Below, piece after piece: positions 11,760-23,930 of a DNA stretch of 64,000 nucleotides. The translations under genes and the position numbers were made by a program. The notes under the pieces are model-generated. The model had not been told where the DNA came from, ran no database searches, and saw only the letters and a program-made list of their open reading frames with translations. Source of the DNA: Straminergon stramineum. Lineage: Eukaryota > Streptophyta > Bryopsida > Hypnales > Calliergonaceae. Numbering within the stretch: the stretch's first letter is position 1; the number at the start of each line of letters is the position of its first letter. The DNA lies in contig OY987264.1 in the NCBI GenBank assembly GCA_963920665.1, forward strand, positions 24,966,906-25,030,905. The letters run 5' to 3'.

Positions 11760-13374
11760 ATATTCAGTGAAAATATCCATCATGAGTAAAACTTGTAGCA
11801 TTTTACCGTAGATGTAGGTCACTTCTGAAAATAATTAGAGAAAATTTGGACGATGTCTGAAATTTAAAAAAATTGTACAACTATTTTTGAAAATCTGAAA
11901 AAATTCTATTGTTGCTAATTTTGAATATACAAAGATTATTCTTGAGAAAGTTTAGAAAAAGAACACATTTATGCATGAATGGAAAGAATCAATCCAAAAT
12001 TAGGAGTGTCCAATTAGGAAAGTAAAGTGTCGAAAGCTATGAAATCTAAATAGAGTTGCCGAATTGTTGAAATTCTAAAATTAAATTATTTCAGCACCAA
12101 TGTGCTCAATCAAACTTGTGCATATGGTAAAATCATTTGGTGTGGTCAACACTAAATGTCATTCATAGAGTACAACTTTGGGAAAGGCTTTTTCTATAAA
12201 AACAATATAGTTCCAAGAAAATGGATAGAAAATGACTTACCAAACGCAGTAGAAATTACAATTTAAAAAAAAATTAATCACTTCATATTAACCCATATGA
12301 GCCCCCATAGTTTGACTTTGGACTCATGGTTCTCTTTTTTCTTTTTTTCTTTTTTTCCTTTTATGAATAGAATTTATAGACAAAAATCCATAAAAAGAGT
12401 GTTAAACTATAATTGGTAAAATCCCTACCCATATAGTGCTTTACCTTTAGAAGCTTGAAGTAACTAAAACATTCTAATTCCTTGTTTTTTAGTTGACTTA
12501 GGTGTTTGAGAGGTAGATTATATAATCAAGAAATTCATTCGGTGTTGAAGAAGTAACCAGGCCTAGTTTGCAAAAGTAGTTGTAAGGGGCCCATTCTGGA
12601 ATTGGAACCTAGCCTAGAACCTACAATTGTATGTGGCAAAGTCTGGCTAAATGAGGGTTAGTAGTTTATAGTAGGGAGATCTTTTTAGGCTTAGATATAC
12701 TTATAGCCAACTAAAACCAAAGTTATTGGCCATTCTGAAAGAAGACTGGAAAGTTAAATGTTGGCCTTGAAGAGAAAAACTCAAGCAATATGAGAAATGA
12801 CATAGCTGAAGATTTAAGGAATGAGTTCTTGAGAAAAAACATGCCAAGAGCTCAAAAGCACAATTAGTTCATCAAGATTTCCTTCTAGTCAAAAGATTTT
12901 CCATCCACTGGATTTAAAAGGAGGTAATTACTTGGGAAGGTCACTCCTTGTTATTTCAGGTATATACTTGAGAGGAAAATATTTGATGTGGGTCTATTTA
13001 CCTTAATTATTGTATTTGAAATAATGATATTTTTATATAAAAAGCTACAAGGGGCTTATTTCCAATACTCTTTGGTTTTTTATAAATTCATTCATGTTTT
13101 TTTTAAATGGGTCTATCTTACATATAAAAATCTAAGTGTCCAAATTTTTCCCTACCCCTAATTTTCTTCAAAAAAATTTCCTTCCCTCTACTACATACAT
13201 GTATAGGGGATAAACCATGAAATCATCAACAATCAATTCAATTCAAGTGCCATTGACCAAGTGGTGGTTTGTAATAATAAGTACCTTCAAACACTTCAGA
13301 ATCCCTATTCAAACTATCCTACTAACATCCCATTCTATATGAGTGTGTTTCACATATGGCTTCAAATATTGAAG
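11760..13374. other. AT-rich intergenic DNA
   Basis: No gene is visible. A pyrimidine tract of T runs broken by single C lies at about 12330-12362. Stop codons are frequent in all frames. Confidence 0.4.
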
Positions 13375-14313
13375 TTAACCCCCAAAGGACTAGCATGTAT
13401 TTTTTGGTAACCTAGAAATTTTGGGCAGGTATATGTGACTAGATATTTTTATATTTTAGGTTGAAATTTTAAGAGAAGGTGAGTAAAAGGAATATCTTTC
13501 ATATGTACTAAATTTCATGACATTTGGAAACATGATTAAAAATTTATGGCCTAATATGTCACTTTCTTTCCAAGGTGGGTAGTCTAGGCATATCAGAAAA
13601 AATCATTTTTTCAAAAACAAAAATTTGAAATTGGTTTTTTAGATTCATATATAAATAGAAAGTTTTTAATCATTCCATTTGATCAATAAGTTCAAAGTTA
13701 TAAGGAGTTTTAGTTTGCGGACAATTATGGATCCTCTACTCTAAAATAAACTTTGAAGTCTTTTATTTTACTTCATTTTCAAATTTCAATATTTTTTGAA
13801 AAAAAAAAATCATAGGATGTAGATTGTTTATTACAACATTTCAACCATTGGGATTGACATTTTTTCAATTCCATGACTAAATATTTAACAATTTAGTATG
13901 TTGAATCATTCTCTACTTCTTTCTACTTACTAATTTTTTCCTACATGTTGTACAATTCCAAATGATAGGAAGATTTTCAAGCATGTAGTCAACCTGCCTT
14001 GAAGAATGAATCCTAAGAAGAACCGCCATTTTGGACATTTTTTCGTACAAATGTGAGCTTGGGAAGTGCAACTGCCCTGTTTTTCGCAGGGCTAAAAAAA
14101 GGATTTTTGTCTATTCAAAAGCTTATATCTTGCAATCCAAACATTGAAAATTTCTGAAATTTTTTTCACATCTTCTCAAACTAGTTTAATTCAAGATCCT
14201 ACATATACATGTGTCCAAAAATATTCTTTTTTCTAAATTTTTTTACTTGTACTAGAAATGACAATTTTGGAGCATTTTTGGTGAAAACATAGTCAAAGAA
14301 CTTAAGGGGTTAA
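13375..14313 (+). mobile_element. TTAA-flanked element, long subfamily (0.94 kb), copy 1
   Basis: TTAA occurs at both borders (13375-13378 and 14310-14313), with CCCCCAAAGG inside the left end and AAGGGG inside the right end. The interior matches the copies at 17554-18500 (reversed), 18497-19423, 37069-38039 and 59491-60413 (reversed) along its length. A shared block is GTAGATTGTTTATTACAA. No transposase frame survives. Confidence 0.8.
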
Positions 14314-15459
14314 ATTAATTAGAAACTCTATCTTTGTATAGTATAGTTTGCAATTTTTTGAAACCACTTAGGGAAACCTCTCTATTCTTGCAATATGATT
14401 TTTTATGCACTTGTAGTCAATGTCTTACATTTGCACATAATTTTTTTGATATATATATACTACTAATATTGTAGCACAATTTTCAATCAACCACCATTCA
14501 ATCATTGTGTATTTCCTTCACTGTGTCCATTTTATCATTCATACTATCTGTCCACATTTATACTTGTTGTACTAAGAAAAAATTTCATGGAACCTATCTA
14601 TCAAGGCTAACTTATTAATAAAAATTCCTACTACATGATGTTTTTATGCAACCTAATTTATATATATATATATATTAGAGTATGTAGCATTTTATGAAAC
14701 CTATACTAGCCCTACATATTATACAAAATTTCCCTACTTTGAATTAAGTGGACCCTATCTTTTAACTCACATAGTTTTGTAAAAAATTGACATTGATTTT
14801 CTTGGGAATTTTTACCACACTAGACCTCAAAATTTGATGCAAATTTTGCTACAGAGTCTACAAAGCACCAAAGTAACCTTCAAATGGATTTTATCATCCA
14901 TATAATCTAGCCCATTTTGTTATTAACTAACACTGCGTCTCCTTCTCGTACTTTCTTGGATCATTAACCCCTTTAGGAGTTTAGAGCCACCATTGGCCTA
15001 CGTCTGGCATATTCAACTTAGATGGGTAGGAAAAAAGATGTATTTGCAAATACTTGGAAATTGAAGATTGTGGACATTGGTGTGAGGAATAATTACAATC
15101 TTTTTGGAAAAATACTGAGATTCGATGAGGAATTTGGGACTATAGAAAGTGAGCCAACAATGTCTATTAATCACATTGTATCTCCTACAACATGTGAGAT
15201 GAAAATACATGGTTGTGTGGTCAGGGTTTAAGATATTGCTGACCAATTGAGGAGGTAGGTGGTTAACCCCTCATCCCCCAAGGGAACGAAAAGTGTCCTC
15301 ACATTGTCTAGCAATCAAATTCAAAGTGTTGTTACTTTTGCATTTGTTGTCCGAATTCAATAAAACTTGTTGTAAAAGTTGCGCATATTAGTCTAGTTTC
15401 ACTAGTACAATTTTCAGATCAATCCAAAATGTACTGAGTTTTTGAGAGCCCTTCAAAGT
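14314..15459. other. AT-rich intergenic DNA with unpaired TTAACCCC ends
   Basis: A TATATATA run lies near 14660-14676. TTAACCCCTTTAGG at about 14965 and GTTAACCCCTCATCC at about 15262 look like left ends of the TTAA family. A possible right partner is CTAGGGGTTAAG near 16758. The pairing is uncertain, so no element is called. Confidence 0.35.
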
Positions 15460-15890
15460 TCACAAGTTCAATTTGAGTTCACCACATTGCATCCTGATGG
15501 CTGCAACTTCGGGGGCTTGTGACTTTTTCATAAAATGTTTTTTTACAATAAAATTTGTGGGATTTTGTTCCTCTTAAGGTCTAGTTATTGTGGTAGAATT
15601 TTCATGTCAATCCAAGTTGTTTTGAATGTTTGGGAGCAATTCGAAGTTCAAAATCCAGACATTTTTGCATTGCAGTCAACTTCTGCAGCTTATAACTTCT
15701 TCATACGTGGTCCGTTTTCAATCATTTTTGTTGGAAAAGTTTTACATACTAGTCTTGTTAGTGTGGTTAAAATTTCATATCAATCCAAGAGGTAATGAGT
15801 GACTGAGAAGCATTTTAGTAGAGGGAGGTTTAGCCATAGATGTGATTTTTTGCTATTTTTTGCACTCTTTTTTGATATTTCAAAACAATT
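15460..15890 (+). repeat. Dispersed repeat, copy 1 (partner at 43.2 kb)
   Basis: This stretch aligns in the same orientation with 43240-43670. Shared blocks include GGGGGCTTGT, GTCTAGTTATTGTGGTA, CAATCCAAGTTGTTTTGAAT and GTTTGGGAG. The repeat is several hundred bases long and has no coding frame. Its borders are not defined. Confidence 0.75.
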
Positions 15891-16817
15891 TTGCAGACAC
15901 AATGAGTCAATTGAATGATATTTTTTTCATGAAAATGTTTGTCTTTGGGTTTTGAATCACTTTGTAGTTAAATTTTTTTCATTTGAGTAGGTTTAGAAAT
16001 CGAATTTCACCTACAAATATGTTTTTAAGAAAATTTCAGTATCTTTTTTCAAGACTAAAACATTATAATCATTCACTCTGTAAGGTCAGTCAAGTTTTTT
16101 TTTGTTGGATTGGCACTTTATGCCTACACATAAAATGATAGCCATGAAGACCTTTAGTTCCATGACATAAAGTTCATTTCTATTTTGATTGCCATAAGTC
16201 CCACCACCTGCATAAACTCCCATTGCAAACCATTTAGTCTTAGCAATAATGCTTCCGTATAAAAATCTAAATCAGCCAAAATATCTAAAATAAGTTAAGG
16301 AATGTAGGATAGCTTTGCTATGAAATATTTAACATGGATAATCATATAAGTCTTGAAGTGCTAGTTCATACGTAATAAATGATTTATTCCCTATACAATT
16401 GTGGTATATGTGGATGATTGCAAGAAACATGTTTATTATTTTCTATAACAAGTTTTGTGCTAATTTGTGAACAAGCCCCATTCTTGTTGCCCTTACTTGC
16501 ATGACAACATTGCCCCCTAGTCTACCTTTTGTGGCATTGAAAGTTCTCTAACTACTTTGCCTACCCTACCCCTTATGTGAAAATTGTCTAAGATTTGTGA
16601 TAACTTTTCAACTACAAAACCAATTGGTATGAAATTTGATTCTTACACAACCCTTACAAAATTCTCTATTCTAAAAAATTGCCAAAAACTTGGACAAAAG
16701 TCTTGATAGTACATGTCTACCTAATTTCTATTTTGTCACCCAAAAGAACTCTAGACCTCTAGGGGTTAAGAGGATTTATAACCTCATGATCTTGTATGTT
16801 TATGACCTTGTCTAACT
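15891..16817. other. AT-rich intergenic DNA
   Basis: No gene is visible. The stretch ends at the 9-bp target duplication of the Mutator-like MITE that follows. Confidence 0.4.
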
Positions 16818-17048
16818 AAGGGGGGTGCTATTATGTGAGCCTAAAAGCATGAGCCTAGAAACTATACCTCTATGTTATAGGTGTCTATATAATAGAAACC
16901 TTCCATGATTATAATGTAGGTATGTTATAGATACCTATATTATAAGTGTTTATGTTATAAGCACCTTCTATGGTTGTGGTATATCCACTTTTATATATGC
17001 TCAAGGCTCATATGCTTGCATTCCTATGCTCATACACTAGCATTGTTG
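16818..17048 (+). mobile_element. Mutator-like MITE with 9-bp duplication, copy 1
   Basis: The 9-mer TGTCTAACT flanks both sides (16809-16817 and 17049-17057). The ends pair as TGCTATTATGTGAGC and GCTCATACACTAGCA. The interior is rich in CTATATTATAGGTG-type units shared with copies at 34723, 35380 and 36091. A 9-bp duplication is the signature of Mutator-like elements. Confidence 0.85.
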
Positions 17049-17125
17049 TGTCTAACTCCATAAAATCAATTCACTCCAAACATTCATGTCCTACAATTAG
17101 TTTGGTAAAAAAATTCTGATTATTC

Positions 17126-17283
17126 TACTAGAAGAAAATTGTGTTGTAGTCAATAAAAGCTAACTAACATTTTTGTAAATTGTGTTAAGTGCAACATAGT
17201 TTTCAAAACTATGTTGCACTGGATACAATTTACAAAAAATGTCAACTAGCTTTTGTTGACTACAACACAAATTTCTTCTAGTG
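17126..17283. mobile_element. CACTA-type MITE with TTC duplication (158 bp)
   Basis: The termini TACTAGAAGAAAATTGTGTT and AACACAAATTTCTTCTAGTG are inverted repeats flanked by TTC at both sides (17123-17125, 17284-17286). The first base is T where C is expected. The central GCAACATAGTTTTC/AAAACTATGTTGC makes the whole element a foldback. Confidence 0.85.
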
Positions 17284-17553
17284 TTCAGGTATCCACAAAA
17301 GAGAAGAGCTTCATTTTCTTCTTTACATTAACCCGAGCCTAAAAGATGCAAGATGAGGTTGATATCCTTTGGTCCTCATTGAATTTTTGAAGTACTTTGT
17401 AAAAAAATACATTTTTTTCTACTTTGAGCTTGTAGATCTCACAAATGGTAAGGGTTTGCATTTAAAGTATTATGTATATGGTCTACATAAAGGTGAGATC
17501 AATATCTTGTTGGTTATAATTATCATTGATTGTATTTTTTTCATTGAAAAATC

Positions 17554-18500
17554 TTAATTCCTAAATTTTTTTTTACTATGTTTTCACCAAAAACCCTAAA
17601 AAACTTCCATTTCTAATACAAGTACCAAATTTTATAAAAAACCATTTTTGGACACATGTAATTGTAGGATCTCGTAGTATGTTGGTTTGAAAAGAAAAAT
17701 TTTAGAAGTTTCCATTGTATATATTGCAAGATATTATTTAGTATTTGAATTGATAAAAATCCTTCAGTTTTGGCCTTACGAAAAACAAGGCAATTGCACT
17801 TTACAAGGTCACATTTGTATGAAGAAATGTCCCAAATGGTGTCGCTTCTTTGGATTCATTCTTCAAGTCAAGTTGGCAACATGCTTGAAAAACTTAAAAT
17901 CATTTGGAATTGTACAACATTTAGGAAAAAAATAGTAAGTAGAAAAAAATAGAGAGTGATTCAAAATACTAGATTGTTAAGAATTTAGTTATAGAATTGA
18001 AAAATACCAATTCCAATGTTTGTAATGTTGTAATAAACAATTAACTTCTTGTGGTTTTATTTTTTTCAAAAAATATTGAAAATTAAGTTAATGAAAGGAC
18101 TTCAAACTTTATTGTAGAGTAGAGAATTTATAAGTGCCCTCAAACTAAAAACCCTCATAACTTTCATTTCATTAATCAAAATGGAATGATTCAAAGCTTT
18201 TCACATGTATAGAAATCTAGAAAACCAATTTCAAACTTTTATTTCTGAAAAAAAGTGATTTCTAAGAAAAAAATTGGAGTTGCTCAAGTTGTTCATTGAG
18301 CAATGAAAATTACATATTGTACAATAACTTTTTAACCATGCAATCAAAAGTTATGAAAATTGTTGGGCCTTTCCGCTACTCCTTTGGCTCATGTTGCTTG
18401 AAAATTTTGAAGAAAAAAAAGAAATTCCGTTTCTAGTGAGTTACCTTAAATTGCTAAGCTGCCAAAAAATAAAATGCAATTTAGGGATTTTAGGGGTTAA
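17554..18500 (-). mobile_element. TTAA-flanked long element, copy 2 (reversed, left half of inverted pair)
   Basis: TTAA lies at 17554-17557 and 18497-18500. The sequence is the reverse complement of the long TTAA subfamily, with ACTATGTTTTCACCAAAAA near its left edge and GGGATTTTAGGGG-TTAA at its right edge. It abuts copy 3 head to head, sharing the same central TTAA. Confidence 0.75.
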
Positions 18501-19423
18501 CTCCTAAATGCCCAAACTATGTTTTAGGGCAACATAGCGATTTTGGGTAGCTCACTCCAATTTTATTTTTCTTCTTTAAAATTTTCGCACAACATGTGCC
18601 CCATGAGTAGCTTTAAGGCCCAATAATTCTTACAACTTTTGACTACATGGTTCAAAAGTTATTGCATGATATGTAATTTTCCTTGATCTTCAGGAGTTCC
18701 AAAAATTTCTTTAAAAATCATTTTTTTAAGAAATAAAAATTTGAAATTATTTTTCTAGATTTTTATGTACATCAAAAGCTTTGAAACATTCTATTTTGAT
18801 TTAAGAGATGAAAGTTGTGAGGAGTTTTAGTTTTTGGGTAGTTTTAGATTCTCTACTCTAAAATAAACTTTGAAGTCCTTTATTTAACTCCATTTTCAAT
18901 ATTTTTTGAAAATAAATAAATTATAGGATGTAGATTGTTTATTACAACAAGAAAACCACTAGGATTGGTATTTTTCAATTCTATAACAAAATTCTTCACA
19001 ATTTAGTATTTTGAATCATTCTCTAGTTCATCGTACTTACTTTTTTTTTCCTATATGTTGTACAATTTCAAATGATTTGAATTCTTTTTAAGCATGTAGC
19101 CAACTTGCCTTGAAGAATGAATCTAAAGGGTGACCACCATTTTGGAATTTTTTTCATACAAATTTGGCTTTGTGAAGTGCAACTGCTCATTTTTCACTAG
19201 GCCCAAAAAAGGATTTTTGCCAATTCAAACACTAATATCTTACAATCTACATGGTGGAAATTTTTGAAATTTTTTCCACATTTTCTCATATTAGTGTGGT
19301 ACAAGATCATATGGTTACATGTGTCCAAAAATGTTTTTTTTCCTAAAATTTGGTACTTGTACTAGAAATGACAGTTTTGGAGCATTTTTGGTGAAAACAT
19401 AGTTGAAAATATGTAGGGGTTAA
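18497..19423 (+). mobile_element. TTAA-flanked long element, copy 3 (right half of inverted pair)
   Basis: TTAA lies at 18497-18500 and 19420-19423, with CTCCTAAATGCCC inside the left end and TGTAGGGG inside the right. It carries the GTAGATTGTTTATTACAA block and the TGGTGAAAACATAGTTGAAA end typical of the subfamily. Together with copy 2 it makes an inverted repeat of about 1.87 kb. Confidence 0.8.
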
Positions 19424-19577
19424 CACAAAAGTCACCATTATCTACATGTTTTGGGCTTAAAATGCAAAGAAATTTTAGGGATTAAGAAATAAAAGCAATT
19501 TTAGAGTGATTTCTGGTAAATTATGGTCATGAAACTTTAGGGTTGATTGAGTACACCTATACAAGAATTGGCCATTA

Positions 19578-19993
19578 AGGTAGGAACACCTAAAACAGAC
19601 AAGAGTCGTTTATAGACACCTAGAAAACAACCTAAGTCCAAGGGCTTGTGGACCCAAAGTAGACAAGTGGGGTTCTAAAGTAGACATGTAGGGTTCCAAG
19701 AAGTTGTCACTCTTTCAAGAAGTAGCCAATCACCTATACTTGATTCAAGTTTAGAGTGTGTGCCCTTTGGGTGTTTCCGTACCCACTTTGGTATTAGTCT
19801 AGTGTCCACAGTAGGTACATCTATGAAGTTGTCTTAAAAATTCATAGAATATTCATACAAGCTTGGAAAAATACGAAACTAATATTATTGGTTTCTTAAA
19901 CCGTTTCCTACCCTGCAAACACATTTTTTTTTTAACACAGACCCTCACAATCACGTCATCTCAAATAAGTGTCCGTTTTAGGTGTTCCTACCA
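19578..19993. mobile_element. 416-bp TA/AGGTRG-family MITE, subfamily 2
   Basis: The ends TA-AGGTAGGAACACCTAAAA and TTTTAGGTGTTCCTACCA-TA are inverted repeats of about 21 bp. Length and TA flanks match the 420-bp family, but the interior (with repeated GTAGACA units such as AAAGTAGACAAGTGGGGTTC) is different, so it is a separate subfamily. Confidence 0.8.
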
Positions 19994-22497
19994 TATATTC
20001 GAAATTACTCTTTAGCCTCCCAGCTCTCGAGCATAATCTAGTGCGTAATCCTCCACCTGGTGCCGAGATAATTACCCGTAAGAAATAAGGTTGGAAAACC
20101 CCTCATTACTATTCTAAAATCATTTTGATCCGTGACCTCCACACATGCGTAACAGCAAAATGCTGAGGCCGTTCTCAGGCTGCTTTGAAGTTTAAACTTC
20201 CCACATATATTCAAACAAATTCCTACCCCCCCAGCCAGGCGGTCAAAATTCTGAATGATTGCGAATGGCAGGTAAGAATCAATCGCTGGCAGAGGCGAGG
20301 ATCAACGCTTCAGGTACCGAATGACTTCATTCTGCCAAGTTCTTTTCTTTCTTTCTTTCTTTTTTTTTTGACACAAAAGAAACGAGATTTCATTGCAGAG
20401 ATAAAAATATTCTGTCTAGTTCTGGAACCAACATTCTGGTCGATTATCCTGGGCTGGAAGTGCCGCAGTTACTATTCTTCCAGTTCTCCACGGCAGTCAG
20501 GGCTGTCAACGAAAGGTAACTATTTTTAAAGTGAAGCTGAAGTTATTCGGGAAGCTGAAATGAAGAGTCTTCAATTGGGACACATGCTGCAAGGCTGCGA
20601 AACCAACTCACACGCAAATCTTGTTTTTCTCTTTTCAATTGCTCCCCGAAATGAAAACAGCAAACAATCTCGAGGATACAGTTACGTAATTAATGTCAGA
20701 ATGGACACTGATCCCCAACTGCGCATCATGCCCGCTTCAGCCTCCCAGAGTTCCAGAAGAGGAAGATAGGAATCAAGCCACGCCAGCAAGCACAGGTATA
20801 TGACAATTTGTGAGATGAGAATTAAGTTACTGTCTCCCAACTAAGTTATCTAAGCGATCAGTCTGCAATATTTGACCGAGCTTAATTAACTCATTTACCG
20901 CGGGAGCAACCATACTTTGTGCAGACAGAGTTGTAAGAAACTTATGGCAGCTCCCCGCATTGATGAGGTCGCAGTAGCGGGACTTGGGGGTAGTTCTGCC
21001 TTCTGAGCTTCGGATTTTGGAAAGCGTGAAAGAAAGATATGCCAGACTGCTGGTTACAGTATTTTGTTTTATTGGAGCGCACATGAAACGGACATTTCAG
21101 ACAGCTTCGCTGCTGCCAGCCAGGTCCAGTCACCGTATTTTTCATTCACGGGAGGAATACTATACGAAATTCTGAGAGTTCTGGATGATTTACGTAAGTC
21201 ATTTTTACAAAGCTTCTTCCCTGCTACAACCGGTTGCAGTTGCTATTGTTTGGAACCAGGAGAACCGGCGGTTGCATCATAGTATGTCTTTCGGCACCTG
21301 CAGGCAGGCACTGCATCGATCACTGACTCTGGAGTCTGGAGGCATCAAATGACGAGAACACCAACTTCGAGACCAATATCGACTAATGGGCCAAGCAAGA
21401 GTATTACTGACTAAATTTTGGTGTGCACATCTCGGCCTGCGTGCCACTTACGGCCGTCTGTACGATGCAATAGAATAACGAAGAAAAAACTAAAAAAGGG
21501 CTGCCAAGGCCACCGACAACAGTTTGCCACAAATTATTAGGCAGTCAGAAGCTAATATATATGTATATATGTACATATCTATCTTATCAAAGCATGACGC
21601 ATACATCACAGAGGAACTGGAGTTAACCGCGTGTGAGCATCTTCTGGTACATTGTATCCAAAGGACCGATCGTCCACTATTGTAGATTCCACCGCAGTGC
21701 TGGTGACAATTCCGTAAAGACCGTATACTGTACAACAAAGCACTACTCAGTACATTCAAAAGGTAAATATATCAATGAGGCTCTCATTGTAGTAAGGATT
21801 CCAGATTCACTAAGACAAGTTTGGGTTCACATTTAAGTACCATGCGTGAGTTCGAACCGGGAACGCATCAATTCATAGAAGCCAAATATAGTTCCTGCTC
21901 CGGCTCCAGAAAACACATGCTGTGACTGTTCACTGAGGTAATTCAAAATTACTGCAGGTGGTCAAGGTTAATCCAAGTCTTCCTGAGGCACCTGCCAGTC
22001 ACATGCAACATGATTTCAGATATTGAATGCTCGCTCATTATGGGACCTCCTGATCACATGCGAAAGGTATCCGCCACTAGCCAACGAGGACGACACACAA
22101 GCCTGGAATCATAGCATTTGATTTTTCAGTAGGACAATGCTGGAAACTGCTGCTGATTAGAGGCTTACTACTGGATACAGCTATTTGAGGAAAGTGAGTT
22201 CAGATGTGCACAAGAATGGGTGGGGTTGAATCACCTTGTAAGTGGGTCTTAAAGCTGTGCGCCGGACACTGGTGCACCTCGTCCTATTCCCAGTTTCAAC
22301 CACCTTCGCGAAATGAGTGACTGCAAGAGAGTCCATGCTCTTAACTGTTGTCACAAGTACAAAATGGTACCCACCACGAGTTCCCAGGTGCATGCCAATT
22401 GACTCTCAAGTAACTTGATGAATTATAATATTACACCATGACCTGACCACATTCACTTAGAGCTAAAGAAGTTCCAGAGGCGGAGTAAGGTACTTAC
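19994..22497. other. Balanced-composition DNA, possible gene remains
   Basis: Base composition resembles that of the gene block rather than the AT-rich flanks. A TTTC microsatellite lies at 20345-20370 and a TATATG run near 21556. A minus-strand frame at 21084-20827 contains a plausible-looking stretch ending in a stop (residues SMVAPAVNELIKLG then LDNLVG), but I recognise no family and could not join it by splice sites to the exon at 22498-22641. Confidence 0.35.
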
Positions 22498-22641
22498 CTG
22501 AGATATTGAAAACTTGATTTCGCTTAAATTTTTCTTCCATTTTTTAATCCTCTCTGCCTTTTCTCGTAATACGTCAGCCTCCAGCGGCTGGCTACGGAAA
22601 GCAAGCATCAAAGACAACCTGGTGTTTGCAGAGTCATGCAT
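22498..22641 (-). CDS. Orphan exon, unknown coiled-coil-like protein (partial)
   Basis: Read on the minus strand, an ATG at 22641 opens exactly 48 codons that end in CAG followed by a strong donor, GTAAGTAC. The residues are charged and helical in character (around LEADVLREKAERIKKWKKNL), as in a coiled coil. A stop codon lies two codons upstream of the ATG, so this is either a first coding exon or an internal exon whose acceptor is the ACACCAG within it. I found no convincing following exon in the 1.7 kb downstream. The product is not recognised. It is transcribed in the same direction as the aldo/keto reductase, but begins 1.3 kb beyond that gene's stop, so it is probably a separate gene or a relic. 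Confidence 0.35.
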
Positions 22642-23930
22642 ATCTCACAAATCACCACAACCTTCTAATCTGTTCTGTTACGACACTTTTCAGTCTGCTG
22701 CGAAACCGACTAAGCTGACACCAATCCAGGTGGCGTCAGAGTGGACACAGACCAGGTCAACCAGCCATACTTCAGCAGCAGAGCATAGCTAGGCTACTGT
22801 TCAACAACGGCCCTCGACTCGCTGTTCTAGGCAAAAGGGTGCTCCTCTGTGGGAACACAAAAGGCGCCACAGTGACTTAAAAGCCAGGAGCACAAGTAGA
22901 CAAAACTTGCGTCTCCAAGTGGAATCTAAACTGCAACCAACTGATCACCGCAAATTCTTGAGTGTTATTCCAGGATCCCATAGATGCCAGGATATAATTC
23001 AGGTTCTACAATCATCTGCTCACCCACCCTTGTGGCATTAGTGAGTCACTTGAAGTTTCTGAAAAGCAGCTGCCAATGTCAAACAAGTTAGAATACTCAT
23101 GCAACATCATCCTGCATACAAGAGTCGTGATAGCAATTTTCTGAGTCATGTGGAGAAATTCAAATGTTTTCTTACCAAGGGGTAGCGTCTGCATAGGCCA
23201 TTGGGGGTACTTGAAATTTATGTGGTACTTAAATTGTCTGCAAAGAAGTCTCTTTCCTGACAATTCCAGTACCATATAATTTTAAGTATATTCTGAAAGA
23301 GAATAATTGTCGCAGATTCTCTCAAGTGCTCAAAACATTTTTCTTCTCTCCGGGTGTAAAGCATAGAAATAATAAGTGTAATCTCACTTAAATGTAACAG
23401 CATTGGATGATGTACGATTGGAACACAATCTATATACAATGAGTTGTGTCACCAAAGGAGTCATGATGTACAAGTTACACAAGTGACATGGCGCAAATCG
23501 ATTTGCTCCAATCTGCCATTGCTTTTAAGAAAATAACTTGAATAGGAATCCTTCGCAGTAGTAGTCCCCAGCTGCCGTGAACACAGAGGCAGTGTACGAT
23601 ACCTTCAGTTCTGAGTAGGTATGCGAGAACAGCATATAGTTTCACAAAATTCTATAACGACGACAGCGTTGGCTAATCTAATTACAAAATAAATTTATTA
23701 CGTGCTCCCTATTCCAGGCTGATTCCCCACTTTCCAAGTCACAGTCAGTAGCCAATCACAAATTTAGGCGAAGGCAATGTCTGTCATAGTTCAGCTCTTA
23801 AAACTAGCGACAAAGGAATTGTATCAAACCATTTCAGTTGAGCCTTACGATTCGTCTACTTCAACAAATAAAGGTATGCAAATGTAAACTACTTTATACT
23901 AAGAATTGGATGCAATCACTCAACACTAGA
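22642..23930. other. Intergenic and probable 3' region of the reductase gene
   Basis: No gene is visible. Minus-strand frames near 23012-23275 and 23218-23439 are short and unrecognised. Part of this stretch is likely the 3' untranslated region of the reductase gene, which ends at 23931. Confidence 0.4.

Noticed and set aside
14655..14680. TATATATATA run
   Set aside because: A simple microsatellite in AT-rich DNA; no gene start nearby to support a promoter call.
21845..21870. GTTCGAACC resembling a tRNA T-loop
   Set aside because: The flanking bases do not form the T stem, and no acceptor or anticodon arms are found around it.
22181..22393. Minus-strand frame with GNRTRCTSVRRTALRPT text
   Set aside because: Such text is common in spurious plant frames. 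There is no domain, and it does not join to the exon at 22498-22641 with a convincing acceptor.
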